The notes under the pieces were generated by a model. That model was given only the letters and a program-made list of their open reading frames with translations. It made no database searches and had not been told where the DNA came from. A DNA stretch of 64,000 nt from Prevotella nigrescens (GTDB taxonomy: Bacteria; Bacteroidota; Bacteroidia; Bacteroidales; Bacteroidaceae). Below, in pieces: positions 45,151 through 54,961 of this stretch; the stretch's first letter is position 1, and each line of letters opens with the position of its first letter. The stretch is taken from positions 2,041,255-2,105,254 of the forward strand of contig NZ_CP133465.1 in NCBI RefSeq assembly GCF_031191185.1. The letters are read 5' to 3'. Position numbers and translations under genes: made by a program.

Positions 45151-46770
45151 TTAAAACTTCAACACTTTCTTTGCCTTCATGAAGTTTCTTATCATTTTCT
45201 CTTGAGCCTTCATGGCTTTGCTCCCTGTACCGAATGCTGACTCGTCGTAGTTGTAAAGTAGTGCGAGCACAGGGACGTTGTTGTCTACTACGCATGTAAC
45301 AGCAATGAGTAGATGGTCGCGTTCGCGTGCAAAGAAGTGAGTGTTGTTTGCAGAACGAAGGAAAGAAAATCCCTCTTCCCCAAGCTTCTTCTGGAACTCT
45401 TTCGTAACAATCCATTTGTTTCCATACTTCCACAAGCCAAGATTGGTATCTTTGAAGAGAAGTGCTCCAATCTGTACGCTTCCAAGTTTTTCCGGCGCTT
45501 TCCCGTCCTTATCTGTTGTATAGAAAATATGGATACGACCATAGGCAGCAGTTGGGTCTGCATTTTCTTTCAGCATATATTGTAGCTGTGATACTTCCGA
45601 TTTCTTATATTCATTATAAGTGCGTTCTTCTTCCTTGCTTCCTGCTTTCTTCTCGAATTGCTCTATTTCAGGTACCTTCACGTTTGCTTTTTGCAAGAGA
45701 TCAAGCGGATAGTAAGGCAGTTTGTCGAAAGTCTTGTATTCTCCAATCTGTTTCGTAATTGGCTTAAATGTAAGGTTTACACCTTGGTTACCTGGCTTCT
45801 CAGATATGTAAACCTTCAATGACATCAATTCTTTCTCATTCGTGTACTCTCTGTCTGATTCGGAATTGCTGCGTACATACCCATTGTCGGTGAGGAATTT
45901 ATCGAATGCTTTGTCTTTGACAGCTTCTACAGCATTGACTCCGTCGCCGATAGTAATAATCTGTGAAGGTGCAACGCCGTCAGGGCTGCAATACTGTATC
46001 AATGTAAATATGGGAGAGGGGGTAATGAAAGTGTACATTTCCTCAAGTCCGTAAGCAGGCATTGCAGACTGATATTCACGCAGATAGCTGCCACGTCCGA
46101 GTTCAAATTCCATTATTTTATGGACATCTTGTGGCATACCAGGGTTGATAGGGAGGATATAACGTTGTATGCCCGACTGTGATACGGTGATTTCACGAGT
46201 CTCGCTGCCGCTCTTTGCGTATAGTTTTACCTCGCGCTTTTGGTAGGTATCGTTGCGTTCAGCCACCAATTTTATGTCTTCATCATGTTTGAATATCTTG
46301 AGCCAACCTACTTCTTCGCTGGTCGTAATTTCGTAAGACGTTGAATTGGTCGTAACATCAACGATCTTTTCTCCGCCCATCTGGGGAAGATAGATAGCTG
46401 TTGGCATAACGTCAAACACCACGTCAGCTGCGCTTTGTCTTACTTCTACCTTCCCCGTAGCCCCATTGGCATTCACTACGATGTGGCTTGTACGCTTGAC
46501 GCCCATCTTGTTTTCAGTAACCTTTACTTTCAGAATGTTACCCTCCTGCATCAACGATAGCCAATCTCCCTCCTGAGGAGATGAGGCTATCCAGTTACTT
46601 TGGTTGGTTGTTACACTGATGCCTCTTTCATCAGCCCCTTTGCTAAAAGTTACATTGTTTTCTGAAAGAACCAGTGTTGGTAGCTCAAATTCGTCTTCCT
46701 TTGCGCATGAAAACAGGCAAAGAAGTATTCCACTCAAAAACAAGGGAACGATTGTCTTTTTTAAATCCAT
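45151..46770 (-). CDS. BACON-domain lipoprotein (first copy)
   Basis: 539 residues with a lipoprotein signal (MDLKKTIVPLFLSGILLCLFSC, Cys22). BACON repeats lie at about 30-120 and 120-205 (LSENNVTFSKGADERGISVTTNQSNWIASSPQEGDW; YLPQMGGEKIVDVTTNSTSYEI). The long C-terminal region is shared with the next gene (EFELGRGSYLREYQSA, GLWKYGNKWIVTKEF, THFFARERDHLLIAV), so the pair arose by tandem duplication. It is first in the operon BACON-BACON-subtilase-PorV-like, with gaps of 35, 17 and 11 bp. A clear promoter lies about 147 bp upstream. Confidence 0.85.
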   Translation of the reverse strand: MDLKKTIVPLFLSGILLCLFSCAKEDEFELPTLVLSENNVTFSKGADERGISVTTNQSNWIASSPQEGDWLSLMQEGNILKVKVTENKMGVKRTSHIVVNANGATGKVEVRQSAADVVFDVMPTAIYLPQMGGEKIVDVTTNSTSYEITTSEEVGWLKIFKHDEDIKLVAERNDTYQKREVKLYAKSGSETREITVSQSGIQRYILPINPGMPQDVHKIMEFELGRGSYLREYQSAMPAYGLEEMYTFITPSPIFTLIQYCSPDGVAPSQIITIGDGVNAVEAVKDKAFDKFLTDNGYVRSNSESDREYTNEKELMSLKVYISEKPGNQGVNLTFKPITKQIGEYKTFDKLPYYPLDLLQKANVKVPEIEQFEKKAGSKEEERTYNEYKKSEVSQLQYMLKENADPTAAYGRIHIFYTTDKDGKAPEKLGSVQIGALLFKDTNLGLWKYGNKWIVTKEFQKKLGEEGFSFLRSANNTHFFARERDHLLIAVTCVVDNNVPVLALLYNYDESAFGTGSKAMKAQEKMIRNFMKAKKVLKF

Positions 46771-46916
46771 ACTCTTCGAAGTTTTATTTGATAAAAAATT
46801 AATAATTAACAGTTAGAATAATATTTTGAAAAAGCTTAGTAACTTGTGTACATAATATACGAATTTTATAAATTAAAATCGTAACATTCTTTAGCTTTTA
46901 TTTAGACTTAACATTA

Positions 46917-46947
46917 CAAATATAATAATAAATGAGGATAAAAACAA
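46917..46947 (-). promoter_or_regulatory. Promoter of BACON-subtilase-PorV operon
   Basis: On the minus strand TTG (46947-46945), exactly 20 bp, then TATATTTG (46924-46917). It matches TTG-N20-TAnnTTTG and leaves an AT-rich leader of about 140 nt before the first BACON gene, long enough for regulation. Confidence 0.65.
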
Positions 46948-47484
46948 GCGTAACGCTTAAAATAAGCTAAAGATTTAACTTTTATTATACGATATTTCTC
47001 TTGCATTTTGTTATTTAACAGTATTTTGTTTGTATTGCTAATCATTAACCATATCTGTGTTGTCATATCTTTTACAATGGCCTTTTTGTTTATAGAATAT
47101 GCGTACAGCGTTGCCCCAATGTGGCTTTTGACGGAACAAACAGGGGAATGGGGTTTGCTTTTGTAGCCGTAAAGTGAGATTTAGCATTATCCTCTCTCTT
47201 CTTTTTCTGTGCACTTGAGTTTTTAGTGCCAAGCAACAAGGTTGCTGTTTGACTAATTCTCATAGCTTATTTATTTTTTGTCTAATTATCATTTCCGCTG
47301 CAAACTTATCTGTTTTTAACGGAATAACCAAGTTTATCTGCATATATTTACTGCCTATAAAAAAAATACTCAATAATGATGATACGTCAGTAGTACCGAT
47401 AAGGGAGGAAGTATAAAATTGAGTAGAGGAGTAGTTTCTCTTTCGGGACAGTTAAGTCATATTTTCGATAAATCTCCTTCATTT
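46948..47484. other. Intergenic stretch without recognised gene
   Basis: Gap between the divergent BACON and parC promoters. AT-rich; short frames exist (for example minus strand 47038-47232) but have no start context or recognisable product. No tRNA or ncRNA fold was recognised by eye. Confidence 0.4.
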
Positions 47485-47630
47485 TGTGAAGATAATTCTC
47501 TTAAAAACGATAATTGCGTTTTGACGTTGCGAAAGATGCTCTTTTGTGATGCAAAAAGTTTGGGTTCTACGAATAGACAAGATTAAGGAGCGACATATTC
47601 TGCTCTCTTTTGTATTGCATAGACGTGCGC
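47485..47630. repeat. 22/23-bp-period degenerate array D with leader
   Basis: A leader TGAAGATAATTCTCTTAAAA (47486-47505) is followed by units TTTTGACGTTGCG at 47519 and TTTTGTGATGC at 47542 (23-bp step), and a further TTTTGTATTGC unit at 47608. The leader resembles those at 52496 and 56788. The array lies directly upstream of the parC promoter. Confidence 0.55.
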
Positions 47631-47643
47631 TTCAAAATACGAA

Positions 47644-47675
47644 TTTGCATGGTTCGAGTTTTCTTCGTACCTTTG
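47644..47675 (+). promoter_or_regulatory. Promoter of parC operon
   Basis: TTTG (47644-47647), 20 bp, then TACCTTTG (47668-47675), 31 bp before the parC ATG: an exact fit to the Bacteroidetes consensus. Confidence 0.7.
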
Positions 47676-47706
47676 AGCCTCAAAAATAGATACAATCCAA
47701 CTGTTT

Positions 47707-50544
47707 ATGGACGACGACAAGATAATTGAAAACAATGGGGAGGAAAGCCCATTGGACGAAGAAACAACGGGTAATGACGGCAATATGGCAGACACAGAAA
47801 GCGATGAGGAAGTGTTTGCCGATGCAGAAATGACGGACGAAAACGAAGCGGACGAGTTGCGAAACGACTATGTTCCAACCGACAGATTCGATGCTTCGGC
47901 TGTCAAGCACCTATCGGGAATGTATAAAAACTGGTTCTTGGATTACGCAAGTTATGTAATCTTGGAACGTGCCGTGCCCCATATCGACGACGGATTGAAG
48001 CCTGTTCAACGCCGTATTCTCCACTCTATGAAGCGAATGGACGACGGACGGTACAACAAAGTAGCCAATATTGCAGGCCATACGATGCAGTTTCACCCAC
48101 ACGGCGATGCTTCTATCTGCGATGCCCTCGTGCAAATGGGACAGAAAGACCTGCTCATCGACACGCAAGGAAACTGGGGAAACATCTTCACTGGCGACCG
48201 TGCTGCGGCTCCCCGATACATCGAATCGCGTCTTTCTAAGTTTGCATTGGAGACCATTTTCAACCCCAAAACCACCGAATGGCAGCAATCTTACGATGGC
48301 AGAAACAAAGAACCCGTTACCCTACCTGCCAAATTTCCATTGCTGTTGGCGCAAGGTGCGGAGGGTATAGCTGTTGGATTGTCGTCTAAAATCCTTCCGC
48401 ACAATATGGCAGAGATATGCGATGCCGCCGTAAGCTATCTGCGCGGAAAGAAGTTTGAGCTTTATCCAGACTTCCCAACAGGCGGCAGCATCGACATTTC
48501 AAAGTACAACGACGGACAACGTGGCGGTTCCTTGAAGGTACGTGCCAAGGTTGAGAAGATTGACAACAAGACGCTTGTCATTCGCGAAATACCTTTCACC
48601 AAGACTGCAAGTTCGCTTCAAGAGTCGATTACCAAAGCTGTTGAAAAGGGAAAAATAAAGATACGCAAGGTAGAAGATATGACGGCGTCGGAAGTGGAGA
48701 TACAATTACACCTGACACCAGGCACTTCGAGCGACAAGACAATGGACGCTTTGTACGCCTTTACCGACTGCGAGATTTCCATTTCGCCCAACTGTTGTGT
48801 CATTGCCGATAACAAACCGCAGTTCCTGACCGTTTCTGACGTACTGAAACACTCGGTAGACCACACGCAAGCACTGTTGCGCAGGGAACTCGAAATAAGG
48901 AAGGGCGAGTTGGAAGAACAGCTCTTCTTCAACTCATTAGAGCGCATATTCATAGAGGAGCGCATCTATAAGGAACAGAAGTTCGAGACTTCTAAAACAA
49001 TGGACGAGGTGGTTGCTTTCGTCGATTCCAAGCTGGAACCTTTTAAAAAGGACTTCATTCGTGAAGTGAAACGCGAGGACATACTCCGCTTGCTCGAGAT
49101 AAAGATGCAGCGCATTCTTAAATTCAACAAGGACAAAGCCGACGAATTAATCCAAAAGATAGAAGCCGAGATAGCCGAAATAGACAAGGACCTCAGCGAA
49201 ATGGTACGTGTAACCATCGAATGGTTCAAGCATTTGAAGGCAAAGTACGGCAAGGACTACCCACGCCGCACGGAGATAAAGAGTTTCGATACCATTGTTG
49301 CTGCAAAGGTAGTAGACGCCAACGAGAAGCTATACATCGACCGAAAGGGCGGCTTCATAGGCACCGACTTGAAGAAAGCAGAGTTCGTTCAGAACTGTTC
49401 TGACCTTGACGACGTTATCGTTTTCTTCCGCGACGGCAAGTATCGCATCATTCATATTGCCGACAAGGTGTTTGTTGGCAAGGGCGTTATGCACGTGCAA
49501 GTGTTCAAGCGCAACGACCGCCGTACCATTTACAATGCGGTTTATCGCGACGGCGAAAAAGGTCCTTACTACATAAAGCGTTTCAATGTGGTTTCCATTA
49601 CCCGCGACAGGGATTACGACCTTACGCAAGGAAAACCGGGTTCGAGAGTGTTTTACTTTACGGCAAACCCGAACGGAGAAGCCGAAACCATCAAGATTAT
49701 ACTGAAAGACCAACCTGGCAGGGCACGGTTGATGCGCTATTTCGAGCGCGATTTCTCTAATGTGCTTATCAAATCGAAGACTGCACGTGGCGTGTTGCTT
49801 ACGAAAGAAACCGTAGACCGTGTATCTTTAAAAGCACACGGAGTATCTACCTTGGGTGGCAGAAAGGTGTGGTTCGACGCCGATGTCAATCGTATCAACT
49901 ACGAAGAGCAGGGTCGTTTGTTGGGCGAATTTAACGATAAGGACACCATTCTTGTAGTTCTCGACAATGGAGAGTTCTACACTACCAACTTCGATGCTGC
50001 CAATCACTACGAAGACAACATCTTCCGCATCGAGAAATTCGACCCTGAAAAGCCATGGACAGCGGTGGTTTACGATGCCGACAACAACGGTTATCCATAC
50101 TTAAAGCGTTTCTGTATGGAAAATTCGACACGCCATCAGAGTGTGATTGGCGACAATCCGAAGTCCAAACTCGTATTCCTGACCGACGATGCCTACCCTC
50201 GTGCAGAGATAACGTACGGCGGAAGCGATGCAGCACGTGGCACGGAAGTGATAGATGCCGAAGAGTTTGTGGGCGTAAAAGGTTTCAAGGCAAAGGGCAA
50301 ACGTCTTACAACCTTCAAAGTAAGCAAGATTAAACAACTCGAGCCCATTCGTTTCCCAGAATCGGAAGAGGCTGAAGAAATCGAAACAGTAGAACCTACG
50401 GAAGCCGAAACGATAGAGGAACAGCCTGCAAAGCAAGCTGAACCCGGAGCACAAGCACCGTCGGAACCTGTCACAAAGACTGAAAAACCGAAGGAAGACA
50501 ACGGTGGAGAACAACAGTTGAGTCTACAATTCTCTGACAATTAA
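47707..50544 (+). CDS. parC: DNA topoisomerase IV subunit A (ParC-type)
   Basis: 945 residues. The breakage-reunion domain has the active-site Tyr171 in AAAPRYIESRLS, HPHGDASICDALV, and QGNWGN where GyrA proteins usually have QGNFGS. The C-terminal beta-pinwheel region lacks a visible GyrA-box (QRRGGKG), supporting ParC rather than GyrA. It decatenates daughter chromosomes with ParE, which is not in this window. Two unusual acidic ends stand out: about 50 residues at the N-terminus (rich in Glu and Asp) and about 60 at the C-terminus (Glu/Pro/Ala-rich, ending QQLSLQFSDN). First gene of parC-DUF3316-S41. Confidence 0.93.
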   Translation: MDDDKIIENNGEESPLDEETTGNDGNMADTESDEEVFADAEMTDENEADELRNDYVPTDRFDASAVKHLSGMYKNWFLDYASYVILERAVPHIDDGLKPVQRRILHSMKRMDDGRYNKVANIAGHTMQFHPHGDASICDALVQMGQKDLLIDTQGNWGNIFTGDRAAAPRYIESRLSKFALETIFNPKTTEWQQSYDGRNKEPVTLPAKFPLLLAQGAEGIAVGLSSKILPHNMAEICDAAVSYLRGKKFELYPDFPTGGSIDISKYNDGQRGGSLKVRAKVEKIDNKTLVIREIPFTKTASSLQESITKAVEKGKIKIRKVEDMTASEVEIQLHLTPGTSSDKTMDALYAFTDCEISISPNCCVIADNKPQFLTVSDVLKHSVDHTQALLRRELEIRKGELEEQLFFNSLERIFIEERIYKEQKFETSKTMDEVVAFVDSKLEPFKKDFIREVKREDILRLLEIKMQRILKFNKDKADELIQKIEAEIAEIDKDLSEMVRVTIEWFKHLKAKYGKDYPRRTEIKSFDTIVAAKVVDANEKLYIDRKGGFIGTDLKKAEFVQNCSDLDDVIVFFRDGKYRIIHIADKVFVGKGVMHVQVFKRNDRRTIYNAVYRDGEKGPYYIKRFNVVSITRDRDYDLTQGKPGSRVFYFTANPNGEAETIKIILKDQPGRARLMRYFERDFSNVLIKSKTARGVLLTKETVDRVSLKAHGVSTLGGRKVWFDADVNRINYEEQGRLLGEFNDKDTILVVLDNGEFYTTNFDAANHYEDNIFRIEKFDPEKPWTAVVYDADNNGYPYLKRFCMENSTRHQSVIGDNPKSKLVFLTDDAYPRAEITYGGSDAARGTEVIDAEEFVGVKGFKAKGKRLTTFKVSKIKQLEPIRFPESEEAEEIETVEPTEAETIEEQPAKQAEPGAQAPSEPVTKTEKPKEDNGGEQQLSLQFSDN

Positions 50545-50551
50545 AGTTATT

Positions 50552-51370
50552 ATGGTGTTGAAGAAAATACTCCTTGTCTTTCCATTGTTGCTGTACGGTG
50601 TTGCTGCTGATGCTCAAGACACGTTGCGTTCTGGTAAAATCATTACCAATGCGCAGCTTGTTGGCATTGGGCACGTTAATCAATTAGACACCTATCTCAC
50701 ACCAAGCGAATATACCGGAGGCGAAATTCGCTACGTATCGCATACGCTACGAGAGAATGGAACGCCACTCTTGCGTGAGATTATCCACCAGGCACACCTG
50801 TCGTACACGCACAACGCTTCGGAGAAAAACAACAATATAGGCGGACTGTATAACTTTCAATACAACCTGCACTACGCTTTTGGCAAATGGACTGTGGGCA
50901 ATGGCACACTCGCAGCAACGGTTGGCGGCGGCATTGATGCCAACATAGGCTTTCTATACAATATGCGCAATGGCAACAACCCTGCACAAGCGTATCTGAA
51001 CGTGAACCTGTCGCCATCAGCTTCGGCTGCCTATGCGTTCCGTTTGTGGGGCAGACCCTTCCAAGTTCGATACGAAGTGCAAGCTCCACTCGTAGGTTTG
51101 ATGTTTGCACCGAACTTCGGACAAAGTTACTACGAAATATTTTCAAAGGGCGACTACGACCACAACATCGTGCCCACCACCCTTGTTTCCACTCCCTCAC
51201 TTCGGCAAATGCTTACCCTCGATTTTACTTTGCACCACACCACGTTGCGCCTTGGCTATCTGGGCGACTTTCAGCAAGCACGCGTAAACGGTTTGAAATA
51301 CCACACGTGGAGCAACCTTCTTGTGTTAGGCATCGTGCGAAAGTTCTCTATTTCAAAGATTATTCCGTAA
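50552..51370 (+). CDS. DUF3316-family exported protein
   Basis: 272 residues with signal peptide ILLVFPLLLYGVAADAQ. The DUF3316 pattern is visible (GKIITNAQLVGIGHVNQLDTYLTPSEYTGGEIRYVSHTLREN) and the rest alternates as an outer-membrane barrel (YLNVNLSPSASAAYAFRLWGRPFQVRYEVQAPLVGLMFAPNFGQSYYEI). It starts 7 bp after parC, and its TAA overlaps the ATG of the S41 gene (TAATG), so translation is coupled. Role unknown; outer-membrane location is inferred. Confidence 0.82.
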   Translation: MVLKKILLVFPLLLYGVAADAQDTLRSGKIITNAQLVGIGHVNQLDTYLTPSEYTGGEIRYVSHTLRENGTPLLREIIHQAHLSYTHNASEKNNNIGGLYNFQYNLHYAFGKWTVGNGTLAATVGGGIDANIGFLYNMRNGNNPAQAYLNVNLSPSASAAYAFRLWGRPFQVRYEVQAPLVGLMFAPNFGQSYYEIFSKGDYDHNIVPTTLVSTPSLRQMLTLDFTLHHTTLRLGYLGDFQQARVNGLKYHTWSNLLVLGIVRKFSISKIIP

Positions 51371-52389
51371 TGAAAAAGTATAAACGCCCCTTCCGCCACA
51401 CAGCTTTTGTGCTTGCATACACATTATTTATAATGTCGTTCCTCTCGTCTTGCGTTACCAACGACGAATACCCGAACACCGTTCAGGGCAATGCCGAGGC
51501 ACTTTGGAAGATACTCGACGAGCACTATTGCTTCTTTGAGCAGAAAGGAATAGACTGGAATGCGGTGCGAAACAAGTACTTAAAGCAGTTCGACAACTCG
51601 ATGACAGAACGCCAACAGTTTGAAGTTATGGCAAATATGCTGTCCGAACTGAAAGACGGACACGTGAATCTATACACCTCTTTCAATGCTGCACGCTATT
51701 GGTCGTGGCGCGAAGACTATCCGCAGAACTATTCCGACTCGCTCTTGCGTAAATACTTGAAAACCGATTACTTGATAGCGAGCGGATTGGACTATACCAT
51801 TCTCGACGACAACATTGGCTATTTGCGTTGCGAAAGTTTCCAACGTGGAATAGGAGCGGGCAACCTCAACGACATTCTTCTCTACTTCCAACCGTGCAGA
51901 GCCCTTATCATAGATGTGCGAAACAATGGCGGAGGTGCGCTTAACAATGCGGAGGAACTGGCTGCAAGGTTCACCAACAAGTCGGTACTTGTAGGCTATA
52001 TGCAACACAAAACGGGGAAAGGGCACAACGATTTTTCACCATTGAAGCAGCAAATCTTAAAGCCTGGGAAGGGCATACGTTGGCAAAAGCCTGTGTTCGT
52101 ACTGACCAACCGCAGCGTTTTCTCGGCTGCCAACGAGTTTGTAAAGTATATGCGCTGCTTCCCGAATGTGAAGACGGTGGGCGACCGCACTGGCGGAGGA
52201 GCAGGATTGCCTTTCTCTGCCGAGCTTCCCAATGGCTGGTCGGTGCGCTTTTCAGCTTGTCCGATGTACGACAAGGACAAGCAAATGACCGAATTTGGCA
52301 TAGACCCAGACTATAAGGTAGACCTTACTTCCGAAGATTTTCATCGTGGCAAAGACACCATCATAGAGTTTGCGCGCCACCTTATATAA
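51370..52389 (+). CDS. S41-family (C-terminal processing type) peptidase, lipoprotein
   Basis: 339 residues from the ATG at 51370, which overlaps the upstream stop; longer upstream reading would run through the DUF3316 gene in another frame. A lipoprotein signal is visible (FVLAYTLFIMSFLSSC). A tail-specific protease domain follows (EALWKILDEHYCFFEQKGIDW; LIIDVRNNGGGALNNAEELAARF; nucleophile Ser in TNRSVFSAANEFVKYM; GDRTGGGAGLPFS). No PDZ domain is evident. It probably acts on envelope proteins as a partner of the coupled DUF3316 protein. No T-tailed hairpin follows closely. Confidence 0.88.
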   Translation: MKKYKRPFRHTAFVLAYTLFIMSFLSSCVTNDEYPNTVQGNAEALWKILDEHYCFFEQKGIDWNAVRNKYLKQFDNSMTERQQFEVMANMLSELKDGHVNLYTSFNAARYWSWREDYPQNYSDSLLRKYLKTDYLIASGLDYTILDDNIGYLRCESFQRGIGAGNLNDILLYFQPCRALIIDVRNNGGGALNNAEELAARFTNKSVLVGYMQHKTGKGHNDFSPLKQQILKPGKGIRWQKPVFVLTNRSVFSAANEFVKYMRCFPNVKTVGDRTGGGAGLPFSAELPNGWSVRFSACPMYDKDKQMTEFGIDPDYKVDLTSEDFHRGKDTIIEFARHLI

Positions 52390-52489
52390 TAATAAGGTAA
52401 GCTGCTTTTACGGAACCGTCAATACTCTTTTGGGATATTGATTTTCCTTTTCTTGCTTGAGACGGCCGCTGAAAATATGTTTGACTTTG

Positions 52490-52611
52490 TAAAGATAATT
52501 TTATTAAAAAGTGATAGCTGCGTTTTTGCATTCTAAAAGCGGTTGTTTCGCTTTGTAAAACCTATGCTATTGCCGTATAAAACCTACACTTTTGCAATGC
52601 AAAACAATGAG
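52490..52611. repeat. 22-bp-period degenerate array E with leader
   Basis: A leader GTAAAGATAATTTTATTAAA (52494-52513) precedes four exact 22-bp units at 52524 (TTTTGCATTC), 52546 (TTTCGCTTTG), 52568 (TATTGCCGTA) and 52590 (TTTTGCAATGC). Three of the four carry AAAACC or AAAAGC in the same place. Same family as arrays A-D and F. The remaining gap from 52390 to 52935 shows nothing else beyond AT-rich DNA and one tiny hairpin (AGCCTTACGGCT near 52673). Confidence 0.75.
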
Positions 52612-52935
52612 TCTTATAACGCATTGGTATTAGGCAGGTTATACAAGAAATATGTTATGACAAAATATTTACAGCCTTACGGCTTTCTTTTCGCTCCTGA
52701 AATGAATCGTTCCTGCTAAATCTCTACAGTCTTGTTTCAATGCTTTTTGAATAAGTTTGTGTGTCTTTTCATTAGTGTGGACAAGTCTGTGGTAAGTGTC
52801 CGAAGCCACCACAACAAAGCCGTTGTTATTTCCCTATAGTCTGCTATATTGCTATCTACAGTTTGCAATACCGTTGCACAATGTTCTAAAAATGTGCTAT
52901 TATGTATTTTTTTGTACAAAAACATGGGTAAAAAG

Positions 52936-52966
52936 TTGGTAGTAAGCTATAAAATTCATACTTTTG
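52936..52966 (+). promoter_or_regulatory. Promoter of fhs
   Basis: TTG (52936-52938), 20 bp, then TACTTTTG (52959-52966), 64 bp before the ATG: an exact Bacteroidetes consensus match. Confidence 0.7.
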
Positions 52967-53030
52967 GCAACAAATAACAACTAACTATAAGCAGTTAACA
53001 CTAATAATTTTAAAAACGAAGAACGAACAA

Positions 53031-54698
53031 ATGAAAACAGATTTTGAGATTGCTCACGAGGCAAAACTTGAATTAATTGATAGTATTGCAAAGAAGGCAA
53101 ATATCCCAACGGACGAGATTGAACCATTTGGCAAGCACATTGCTAAAGTTCCTTACCGACTTATCGACGAGGAAAAGGTAAAGAAGTCGAAGCTGATTCT
53201 TGTTACTGCCATTACTCCAACAAAGGCAGGTATCGGCAAAACAACCGTCAGTGTAGGCTTGGCATTGGGTATGAACCGCATCGGCAAGAATGCAATACCA
53301 GCTCTTCGCGAGCCTTCGCTCGGTCCATGCTTCGGTATGAAGGGGGGAGCTGCAGGTGGTGGCTATGCACAAGTGCTGCCAATGGAGAAGATAAACCTAC
53401 ATTTCACAGGCGATTTTCATGCCATTACTTCGGCTAACAATATGATTTCAGCCCTGTTGGACAACTATCTGTACCAGCATCAGGACGATGGTTTCGGTAT
53501 GAAGGAAATATGGTGGCGTCGCGTTTTAGACGTAAACGACCGCAACCTGCGCACCATTATCACGGGTTTGGGTGGTCGTACCGATGGTTTGCTTAGCGAA
53601 AGTGGGTTCGACATCACACCGGCATCAGAGATTATGGCTATTCTCTGCTTGGCTTCTGACGAAGAAGACTTGTACCGTCGCCTTGATAACATTATTCTTG
53701 GCATCACGCTTGAAAACAAGCCGCTCTACTTGCGCGACCTGAATGTTACAGGTTCTATCGTTGCTCTCCTGCATGAAGCCATCAACCCGAACCTCGTGCA
53801 GACCATCGAAAATACACCGGCGTTCATACACGGCGGTCCATTTGCCAACATCGCACACGGTTGTAACAGCATTTTGGCAACCAAGATGGCTATGAGCTGC
53901 TCTGATTACTGTATTACGGAGGCTGGTTTCGGTGCCGATTTGGGCGCAGAGAAGTTCTTGGACATTAAGTGTCGCAAGGCAGGAATATCTCCTGTACTTA
54001 CAGTTCTCGTTGCTACTGCACAGGCTTTGAAGATGCACGGCGGTATCGATGTTGCAGAAATCAGCAAGCCAAACGTAGAAGGCTTGAAGGCAGGTCTTCC
54101 GAACTTGGACAAGCACATCGCCAACTTGAAGGCATTCGGACAAACCGTTGTGGTCTGCTTGAACCGCTTTGCCACCGACACCGACGAAGAATTGGCACTC
54201 GTAAAAGAACATTGCGAGGCTCAGGGTGTAGGCTTCGCCATCAACACAGCCTTTGGCGAAGGTGGAAAAGGTGCAGAAGAATTAGCACATCTGGTAGTCG
54301 ATACCATCGAAAAGAAACCATCTGCACCGCTGAACTTCGTTTACGAAGAGAACGACGACATTGTTACAAAGGTTGAAAAGATAGCTAAAAAGATTTACGG
54401 AGCTGGAAAAGTGGTGCTGCGCCCTGCTGCTAAACGAGACTTGCAGCGCATTAAGGAACTCGGTTTCGAGAACTTCCCCGTATGTATTGCCAAGACACAG
54501 TACTCGTTTTCTGAAGATGCGAAGGCTTACGGAGTACCAACCGACTTCACCATTACCATTCGCGACTTCGTCATCAACGCCGGCGCAGGCATGATTGTAG
54601 CCATCGCCGGTACCATAATGCGTATGCCTGGTTTGCCGAAAAAGCCACAGGCAGAGAATATCCACGTAGTGAATGGCGTAATAGAAGGCTTGTCATAA
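53031..54698 (+). CDS. fhs: Formate-tetrahydrofolate ligase
   Basis: 555 residues, normal length. It makes 10-formyl-tetrahydrofolate from formate, THF and ATP, feeding one-carbon units into purine synthesis. The P-loop is [16 protein letters not shown] (about residues 61-76). The family motifs [42 protein letters not shown] and [18 protein letters not shown] are present and intact. It is a single-gene unit with its own promoter and a good intrinsic terminator. Confidence 0.98.
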   Translation: MKTDFEIAHEAKLELIDSIAKKANIPTDEIEPFGKHIAKVPYRLIDEEKVKKSKLILVTAITPTKAGIGKTTVSVGLALGMNRIGKNAIPALREPSLGPCFGMKGGAAGGGYAQVLPMEKINLHFTGDFHAITSANNMISALLDNYLYQHQDDGFGMKEIWWRRVLDVNDRNLRTIITGLGGRTDGLLSESGFDITPASEIMAILCLASDEEDLYRRLDNIILGITLENKPLYLRDLNVTGSIVALLHEAINPNLVQTIENTPAFIHGGPFANIAHGCNSILATKMAMSCSDYCITEAGFGADLGAEKFLDIKCRKAGISPVLTVLVATAQALKMHGGIDVAEISKPNVEGLKAGLPNLDKHIANLKAFGQTVVVCLNRFATDTDEELALVKEHCEAQGVGFAINTAFGEGGKGAEELAHLVVDTIEKKPSAPLNFVYEENDDIVTKVEKIAKKIYGAGKVVLRPAAKRDLQRIKELGFENFPVCIAKTQYSFSEDAKAYGVPTDFTITIRDFVINAGAGMIVAIAGTIMRMPGLPKKPQAENIHVVNGVIEGLS

Positions 54699-54718
54699 AG
54701 CATTATCCATAACTTGCG

Positions 54719-54754
54719 AGCCTCGGAGAACGTTGATGTTTTTCGAGGCTTTTT
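54719..54754 (+). terminator. Terminator of fhs
   Basis: AGCCTCG (54719-54725) and CGAGGCT (54744-54750) form a stem, followed by TTTT at 54751, 21 bp after the fhs stop. Confidence 0.8.
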
Positions 54755-54867
54755 GCTGTTTTACAATCTCACCAATATACAATTGGTTACAAAGACAAAT
54801 AAATAAGGCTATTTATTAAAAATGTTTTTTTTCTATATATATATTATGTAGTTAGGTAAAATTTAAG

Positions 54868-54875
54868 TAACTTTG
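54868..54875 (+). promoter_or_regulatory. -7 element before trigger factor
   Basis: TAACTTTG, about 87 bp before the tig ATG. No clear TTG lies at -33. The leader contains a GTGG/CCAC pairing (54885-54911 region) that could form a weak hairpin. Confidence 0.45.
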
Positions 54876-54961
54876 CGACTTAAAGTGGGTGAAAGCCTTA
54901 TCATTCCACCTCTAAAACTCAACAATTGATAATTAAATAATAAATATATAATACTTCAAAG

